NCBI GenBank assembly: GCA_026874595.1
Contig: CM049306.1
Location: forward strand, 29,813,519-29,877,518
DNA length: 64,000 nt
Direction of reading: 5' to 3'
Source of the DNA: Sipunculus nudus
Taxonomy: Eukaryota > Annelida > Sipuncula > Golfingiida > Sipunculidae
Of this stretch, positions 57,463 through 64,000 are shown in pieces (position 1 is the first letter of the stretch; the number at the start of each line of letters is the position of its first letter). The notes below the pieces were generated by a model, which made no database searches, was not told where the DNA came from, and was given only the letters and a program-made list of their open reading frames with translations. The position numbers and the translations under genes are program-made.

Positions 57463-57579
57463 AACCAACCATGGCCTTTATTACCTCTTCCTCTTACACT
57501 TTATCTCCATTTGATATTATTTTAGATTTTTACCTTCAAGGTTAATGTCAGCTGAGCACAGTGACCCATAGGTCCCTTG

Positions 57580-57690
57580 TTTATTTCTTTTTTTCTTAAC
57601 CCTCATAGGGCTGTCATTTTGTGAGCACACTAAAACCCAGATGTCATGGATTGCATGTCAATATTATGGGTATACAGTTGGTAATTAATC
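57580..57690 (+). repeat. Interspersed repeat family F, copy 1, right half
   Basis: TCATAGGGCTGTCATTTTGT, ACTAAAACCCAGATGTCA and ATTATGGGTATACAG align with 61281-61350 (TGGGGGCTACCATTTTGC, TTAAACTCAGGTGTCAC, CAATGGGTATG). Confidence 0.6.
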
Positions 57691-58769
57691 ATGAAAAAAA
57701 AAACATTAAACAAATGACAAAGTGATCCTGAGCAAAAGGCTATATGCCATATTGCAATGTAGAAACCAGAATATTTCTTTAACAGGTGACCTTGACCTGA
57801 TAGGATGTCAAAGGTCAGCACTCAAGGTCACTACTCAAGTTGTCAGTTAGTAGGTTTAGTGAATATGACCATGTGCATCATTTTGTTTTTGCAGTACTGT
57901 TTAAATGTCAGCAGTTAATGTCAGATATATATCTTGGGAAAAACATTATTAAAGGTGTGTGATAGTGAGGACCTTGGTGATATCAGCTATCTATCATCAA
58001 ACATACTCAGTGTGAATAGTAACATGATGCTGCCAGCGTTAGATCCAGAACCATTACACTTTGTAGCATGTAACTGAAGAAATTGGAGTTGGTATTGGAG
58101 AAATATTATGTGCAAGGAGTGGACTCCTTGCTGTTGAGGTATTTTTAAAGTCCCTGTTGAGGCTTTAAGGTCTCTTTTTGAAGAAATCAACCAGATTTGA
58201 TTCATGAATGGCCATGCTGCACAGTATAGATCTTCAGGTGAGCTATCTTTGATAAGGTTTGATTCCAGAATCTGTAAAACAAAGGGCTGAGAAAAGAGTG
58301 GTTATTTTAAGGAATAGAGAGTGAATGAAACCGCTTGCAGATTTTTAAATTGTTTTACTATTCTGTAACATTATTGTTTTCTTATAAACTGTTAGTTCAT
58401 GTACATGTTCATTTCAAAGATTTTTTTAGCTTACTACAGGGTTCCAAGCATTCGTAGAAATCAGGGGATTTGTTAATTTTTTTCGTTATAAGTGACATAA
58501 TGTTCTGGTTGATCTGTTCTTCCTGTCTAAACATGTCCTTTCACATGGTGACCCCGCCTGCTGCTAGATCACTGACAGCCCTAAGTCCTTCACCAATTAC
58601 CCAGTGGTCATTACACTAATACACTCTGTCCAGTCCCTTGTCAATTGTGACATTGAACATGGCCATTGATTGTGGTTAACCAGTTCCTGGTACAGCTTAC
58701 ACATCAATAATTTTCCCACCTGTAGGTGTGGCAACTATAGGAACCATGTTGCAGTGATTTTGCAGCCAC
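57691..58769. other. Unique stretch with clustered AGGTCA half-sites
   Basis: No gene is recognised. At 57786-57832 four nuclear-receptor-type half-sites occur in 45 bp (GTGACCTTGACCT; TCAAAGGTCA; TCAAGGTCA). Confidence 0.4.
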
Positions 58770-59475
58770 TGGTACAACCGGAGGGTGCTCACAAGAGCAC
58801 ATACCACACTGGTGTAAATGAACAGTTCTCACTAGAGCACAAAGACAGATCACAGTGGCATAAATTGAAGGCACTCACTAGAGCACATTTCACACTGATG
58901 TAACTAGAGGGCACTCACTAGAGCACATACCACACAGGTGTAACTAGAGGACACTCACTAGTGCATATACCACACCTTTGTAAATAGAGGAGACTCACCA
59001 GAGCACATAACACATTGCTGTAATCATTAGAGCACCTACCAGTACCATACTGGTGTAACTGAGGACACTCACTAGAGAACATTCCTCACTGTAACAACTA
59101 GAGGGTGCTCACTAGAGTACGTACCACATTGGTAAAACTAGAGGGGGCTCACTAGAGCACAGACCACAGTGGCATAATTTGAGGGCACTCACTGGAGCAC
59201 ATTCCAAACTGATGTACCTAGAGGGCACTTGCCAGAGCACATACCATGCTGATGTACCCATAGGGTACTCATTAGAGTACATACCATACTTTTTGTAACT
59301 AGAGGAGACTCACCAGAGCACATAACACAATGTTGTAAAGAGAGGGCATTAAATAGAGCACCTACCACACTGGTCCAACTGAGGACACTCGCTAGAGCAC
59401 GTACCACACTGGTACAACTAAAGGGCACTACTAGAGCACATACCACACTGGTACAACTAAAGGGCACTAACTAGA
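58770..59475. repeat. ~40-bp minisatellite, about 17 units
   Basis: The unit is close to GGTGTAACTAGAGGGCACTC + ACTAGAGCACATACCACACT. Units are 10-25% diverged. Distinctive units recur about 318-320 bp apart (GAGGAGACTCACCAGAGCAC at 58986 and 59304; CACAGTGGCATAA at 58850 and 59166), giving an eight-unit higher-order repeat. Frames through the array, such as the minus-strand 59189-59467, are by-products. Confidence 0.95.
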
Positions 59476-59562
59476 CACATACCACTACCAAATGAAAACC
59501 ATCATAGTGCTGATAATAAAATTATTTTACACACTTTAGTCTTAGTATCTTAGTATCTTTTT

Positions 59563-59574
59563 GGGGGGGGGGGG
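59563..59574. repeat. Poly-G tract (12 G)
   Basis: Homopolymer after TTTTT, read directly. Confidence 0.85.
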
Positions 59575-59575
59575 C

Positions 59576-60222
59576 TTGGTAGGGGAGTGGCATGCCACTG
59601 TTTGTTGACTTGACAGGTGCACAGGTTTCTGCGCTGAGTTTATATGGGCGCTTGTTGCATCCCTGCAACCTTGGCTGTCTCTCTGTACCTCCAGTTCAGG
59701 CTGCCTTGTCTACTGGCCAACTGCTTGGTCTCCACCTGGCACCATAAATTAAAGCTTCCCAAGTTATTACACCCTTATCTTTAAAAATTCTCAAAACATC
59801 TGGTCCTAGTAGTTCAGTTATCTGTTGCCAAATACTACCTAGAGTTGGAGGCCCAGACTCCTCCAGCCAGAGTGCTTGGCCAGCCCAGTAACTTCTTCAG
59901 CTTGAAACCACCATACTAGATTGTCCCTTGCAGTGATTCTGTCATCGTACAGTACAAAACCAGGTCTGCTGGCAAGGTTGTTGACTGTTGATTGATGATG
60001 TTGAGAGTTAGGATAAGGTTTCTTGACACAAGTACAGGCTGATAAGTGCAGATGATATGCTAGCAAATTTTTTATGATCGAAATGTTTATATATTATGAC
60101 TTACTTCAAGGCAGCATTTGGATGTGTACATATTTAACTCAATGCGTTCTTTCCTTGCCCTCTTCCTATGGTTTAGTAGCTTTTGAATTATCTTTCAACT
60201 AAGAATCATAGCACCCACAAAC
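59576..60222. other. Unique stretch
   Basis: No gene is recognised. A minus-strand 75-codon frame (59839-60066) has no known product. Confidence 0.4.
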
Positions 60223-60596
60223 CATTAAAGCCAGCTATTCACCTGCCTTATCTATTGAAATGATGTGATTTCTGGCTTACTCTGCCTCATTGTGATGAAC
60301 TATAGGTTATTCCTGTTTAGAAAAGTAATGCCTCTGTCACAGACTCTGTGCATATATGCAGAAGTAAAAGGTCACTAGTTGCAAAACAACCTCTGGTTTA
60401 TCTTACTTGTTGCCAGATGTCCTTGTTGAATGTGTTTGGATTATCTTGTCACACCCCCACATGTTCCAAACACCTGGATATAAACAAAATGAACATCCTT
60501 TATGCATTAGGATCGGTATTTTCTGGCGTAATTTTGTGAAATGTTCAAGGGATTATCTCCAGTTAATGGATGTCAGATATCAGAATAGGTCCCTTA
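60223..60596 (+). repeat. Interspersed repeat family B, copy 3 (uninterrupted)
   Basis: Runs from CCATTAAAGCCAGCTATTCA to GGATGTCAGATATCAGAATA without insertion, about 374 bp, and serves as the reference for the broken copies at 6184, 24040 and 36932. It has no tRNA-type promoter, inverted termini or coding frame, so its class is open. Confidence 0.7.
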
Positions 60597-61079
60597 ACAA
60601 AAAGAACCAACAAGTGGAAACATAACCTCCTTGACTGGGGTAAATATACCAGCTGGCAGTGTGACATTGTCAGCTGTGATAGAGCAGTGGTACGGAAATA
60701 CTGTATAGTTTATCACTTCTCACCAGCTTGATGACAGCTTGGTGAAAAGACTGCTGCAGCAGTTATATGCTGCAGATGTGGTCAGATGCTTTTAAAGCAT
60801 CATATTTGGTTGGATGCTTTTATTGATGTAAAAAAATTCAGTGATATGTGATATTCACTGATGTTGTGGGAGTCTCTACTACTGTAGTCCCTATCTTCAA
60901 ATGAACTGCAAATGATTCATGACTGTCATAGAAGATGTAGTCATTTTAATAAGTTGCTATGGCGATCAGTGTGTTTGCCCCAGACTCAGAAAATTATATC
61001 TATAATTTGATAGAACTTCCGAAATCCATAGTCACCAAAGTTTTTGAGTTTCTCACTTGCTATGTGAAGTATGAATCAC
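60597..61079. other. Unique stretch
   Basis: No gene or family is recognised. CTGCTGCAGCAG (about 60751) is a short perfect palindrome. Confidence 0.4.
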
Positions 61080-61355
61080 ACTATAATTTGAGGATTTGGG
61101 TATGGTAAAAAAAAAGCATAATCCACTCTAAACTTTGCTGATGCATATCCCCTTGCCTCCAAACTCTCTTCCCTGATAGATTCTTGCCTCAGAGTCAGAG
61201 TCTGTGGAGTATTTTTGTCGCATCCCAGTGGCCAATTGAACTGTGACAAGTTTATTTTTTTCCAGTTTCTTGGAACTGTTCATGGGGGCTACCATTTTGC
61301 TTACACACTTAAACTCAGGTGTCACAATTCACATGTTGAAACAATGGGTATGTAT
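61080..61355 (+). repeat. Interspersed repeat family F, copy 2 (uninterrupted)
   Basis: CTAAACTTTGCTGATGCATA, CCTCCAAACTCTC, TTTGTCGCATCCC, a T-rich centre and ACCATTTTGCTTACACACTT read continuously. It acts as the empty-site reference for the insertion at 55673-57579. Confidence 0.65.
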
Positions 61356-62239
61356 AATGAATACAGGAATGACCCCCTGTAGAGCATCTATCTGTGCCAA
61401 GCTAAAACACTCCTACTTGATTAGCGCCAGTTCAGCCCTCTGACATTATGGCCAGATCACTGGCTTGCCAGAGTGCCTGGACATCTAACTCTGAGGATAG
61501 CATTAGGCCCCATGAAGATGCAAATATTTTCGTCATTTTTGACAATGCCTAATTGCTTACAAGAATCATGTCACTTCTTCAAATAAACCCACTAGACCAC
61601 TAAAAGTTTCTTATCTCTCCAAAGACACCTGCCATGTGTGTGAAATATTCCGTTATAACCCAATATATTTGTATATTGTTCTGCATGTATGGGAGATTTC
61701 TGCCTGCGGTCTGCCTGCTGACTGTATGCGGAGATACGGTTAAAAAGCGTGGCTTGGACTTGCAGGGCGTTTCTCAATTTGGCTTGTGTCACGACTCAGT
61801 AGGGGGTCCTAACTGAGTCGTGTTTGTCACGGCTATTACTTGATCTGCCTTTTTATCTGGATCCATGCCCACATTTAATTTTGTCTTCCCCGGCTGATAT
61901 CCCACTCATTTGCCAAGTTTGGTAGAAATTAGTTCAATAGTTAAGGCATAATTCTGCAAACAGGGGAGACAACATAACCTCCTTGGTTACAAAAGTAACT
62001 AGAAATCTGCATTCAAAGGAAAGCAAGCCTCTGTCATGTGTTGGGGTCCCTATTATGGGATGCTGCCAGAAATGCATGTGTTTGCATTTTGAACATTTGT
62101 GAATATTCCTTCATGCCATTCTGAATCCTGATCATGTTCCAGATCCACACCAAATCTAATTGATTTTTCATTTGCCCATTCCTGAAATTCTTTGGAAATT
62201 TCATGAGAATCCATGCATGGTTATGTGGGTTACGTCCTT
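61356..62239. other. Non-coding stretch with a repeat-like remnant
   Basis: TTTGCCAAGTTTGGTAGAAA ... TTCAATAGTTAAGGCATAAT (about 61911-61952) is a common bivalve repeat phrase, but no ends are visible. A minus-strand 146-codon frame (62034-62474) runs through the CA repeat and has no recognisable product. Confidence 0.4.
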
Positions 62240-62242
62240 CAC

Positions 62243-62281
<39 letters not shown>
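62240..62281. repeat. (CA)n microsatellite
   Basis: ACACACACATATACACAC... to 62281, nearly pure. Confidence 0.95.
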
Positions 62282-62283
<2 letters not shown>

Positions 62284-63239
62284 AACGAGGAGGAATGCAT
62301 ACGGTCCTGTTGGAGGCAACAAAATGACAATGATATGATGGTGATTGTCTTGTTTTCACTGTTTGTATAAAAAATGTACAATGATGGTGACAACAGAATT
62401 TTTAAAAATGCCTTGAACAAGGATGAGAGCAGCCTTTTTAAACACTGCAAGTGGTTAAAAAGTATGGATGTCAAATTGGGAGTCTACACAAGTCACGAGT
62501 AATAGTCCAGATTGTCATAAAATATAATTGACTGTGCTTTTTATACATATTTATATTTTAAAACCCATGGATTGATACATGTTTGGCTTTCACATTTTTG
62601 GTGGGAAAATACATTTTCCTTGAAATTGTCACCATAATTTAGGCAGTCAAAGGGTGTTGAAATAGAGTACATCTATTTCACTTCCAGTGAGCAAAGTCTA
62701 ATCATTGTTAGAAGTAGTTTTTAATTTATTCTAAGTCAAAGAATTAAAAAACAAAGGTTTTACTGAAATCCAGAATGGCTTAAGGTGTTGAAACAAATGT
62801 GGCAGAACACCAATGAACACTACAGAACACTACAATTCATTACAGTCATCAGTTCTGTAAATTTGAAGAAAGTAATTGCTTAAAAAAATGTGAACAGTTG
62901 TGTAAACATATGCATTGCCAAAATAATTACTTGTAGAACATGTTCTTGATATTATTTTCGCAACAGGAAAGATGATATATGCTGTTCTGTCAAAGTTCTC
63001 AATACTATCAGTTTTAATGATGGTAATTATCAGTGAAGAGAGACAAAGAAACTCTGTAATTATTGTGAAAATCATAGCAGAAAGTTTGAATAGGGTGACC
63101 TACCAAGATACACTGTACTGCACATACTGTAGAAGTAAATCTTAGTTGATTATGAAATAAGAAATCTGATCTCAATAGAAAATAAGAAATATGCTATTCT
63201 GTGAAAGTTATCAATATTGTTTCACTTTCAGTGATATTT
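62282..63239. other. Unique AT-rich stretch
   Basis: No gene or family is recognised. Confidence 0.45.
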
Positions 63240-64000
63240 GATACAGGCGTGGGGACAGGATGATTCCTGTAAGGGTTCCATGCGTATCCTGGACAGAAGG
63301 GAGAGAGGCTGCCGCCTACCTAGCATGATCAATACAACCCACTAGATACTCAACATTAGCAAGCACCCTGCTACCAAAGCTATTCTTCTACGATTCAAGT
63401 CCTCCCATTTCTTTGTTTACTTTGCTTTCCCTCCCCACCACTGGAGTCCTGGAAATGCATGATTTCCTGGTTGCCAGGCAACCCCACTGGCAAGAAGCAG
63501 GCCCTTTTGTGAGCCAGTGAAAGTAGCACAAAAAGTGTGCCATCTACAGAGCTTAACAGTCTGACTGGACTCCCTGATCTTTTAATAGGCCCCAATGATA
63601 ATGGGCACTGCCAGCAGAGATAAGCCTGTCAAAAAACCTGATGAAACCTTTTTCCTCTCCTATGTATTGCACCAGCCAGATCACTTGCACCGCATACCAC
63701 TTGTACTTAGTTTACTTATTGCAGGTTTCTTTAGGCACATATTTTTCTGTTTTGTACTATGTGGCACCTCTCCTAGTGGTAGGATCACTTGCGTATTAGC
63801 TAGTACATCATTGGTTATGATGTTGGAAGCTTGGAGATCAGAGTCCATTGTGAGTAGTGCCCAGCCCTCCCTGAGGGACGGTAATTTAATCATAGCTCTG
63901 TGATCATTGCCTGCTGGCCTGACAAAAACTGCAGGGATTCAGCCAGCACTGTCGTTGCTGTGCTATCAGCTATCTCCCACCAGCCTATTTTTGTTGAATG
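63240..64000. other. Unique G+C-elevated stretch; possible regulatory block
   Basis: Repeat-free and of balanced composition. It has open frames on both strands (63595-63903 plus; 63395-63595 minus) but no recognisable protein or codon signal. It contains an RFX-type X-box (63469-63483). Confidence 0.3.
63469..63483. promoter_or_regulatory. RFX X-box palindrome
   Basis: GGTTGCCAGGCAACC is a perfect inverted repeat of GTTGCC with a one-base centre, matching the RFX-family X-box (GTTRCC-n-GGYAAC), typical of ciliary and developmental regulatory DNA. Confidence 0.4.

Larger units (their letters stand above)
55673..57579 (+). mobile_element. Helentron-like element, end type 1 (HLT-1c), 1.9 kb
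   Basis: 5' end TAGCTCAGCTGACTATAAG with the 11-bp GCTCAGCTGAC (55675-55685); exact inverted partner GTCAGCTGAGC (57547-57557); 3' hairpin GACC-CATA-GGTC (57563-57574); CCTTG at the edge. It is flanked by TTTA on both sides, within family F. The 5' part has a (CCGT)n run and GTTAGATGTCCCGAAGATCT. The middle is AT-rich with a C21 tract (56564-56584). Just inside the 3' end is a decayed endonuclease frame. This is the most complete Helentron-like copy in the window, yet it lacks Rep/helicase. Confidence 0.65.

Noticed and set aside
59189-59467. 92-codon minus-strand frame with internal repeats
   Set aside because: By-product of the 40-bp minisatellite; other units of the array are frame-disrupted.
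62034-62240. Possible coding fragment (HAWILMKFPKNFRNGQ... on the minus strand)
   Set aside because: Continuous for about 60 residues and mildly protein-like, but I recognise no family and cannot separate it from repeat-derived sequence.
62034-62474. 146-codon minus-strand frame
   Set aside because: Reads through the CA microsatellite as alternating Cys-Val; no recognisable domain on either side.

Overview
This is eukaryotic nuclear DNA: AT-rich, almost gene-free by eye, and built of interspersed repeats, tandem arrays and microsatellites. No open reading frame over about 180 codons exists, no rRNA, complete tRNA or CRISPR array is visible, and apart from one short transposon remnant I recognise no protein. 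The repeat phrases (AGCTCAGCTGAC openings, runs of GTCCGTCC, GGTCAAGGTCAC strings, GGTGGCGCCACC cores) are the style seen in bivalve and other lophotrochozoan genomes, so a mollusc, probably a bivalve, is my best inference; the species is not determined.

Layout. 1-10.2 kb keeps its CpG dinucleotides and holds a fold-back-like element (0.87-3.5 kb), long AG and TA microsatellites, a MITE-like element at 5.6 kb, an interspersed repeat ('family B') split by a 0.93-kb pogo/Tigger-like element (6.2-7.6 kb), a tandem duplication (8.1-8.65 kb) and a possible non-coding first exon (9.44-9.66 kb). 10.2-37 kb is strongly CpG-depleted, as in methylated gene bodies of molluscs. It holds two copies of a TTAA-flanked MITE, a tRNA-type SINE, and several elements with Helentron/HINE architecture (15.0-15.9, 16.3-18.2, 27.8-29.7, 32.2-33.3 kb), including a large inverted repeat (17.5-20.7 kb). 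37.07-42.68 kb looks like one 5.6-kb insertion flanked by TTAA into another family-B copy; most of it is CpG-rich and carries promoter-like motifs, and its right part is a 360-bp tandem array. 42.7-64 kb is again CpG-poor and contains a 3-kb, 52-bp satellite (45.1-48.06 kb), smaller tandem arrays, a 1.9-kb Helentron-like element (55.67-57.58 kb) that keeps a decayed endonuclease tail, a 40-bp minisatellite (58.8-59.5 kb), and unique stretches that could be regulatory.

How the parts fit. The clearest story is mobile-element biology. Three Helentron-like end types can be paired by short subterminal inverted repeats plus a 3' hairpin, and several of them carry internal tandem arrays built around the same 12-bp palindrome GGTGGCGCCACC. 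Four separate nested insertions can be read by comparing broken repeat copies with intact ones. The CpG contrast suggests the window lies largely inside transcription unit(s) with very long introns, but no exon can be assigned with confidence.
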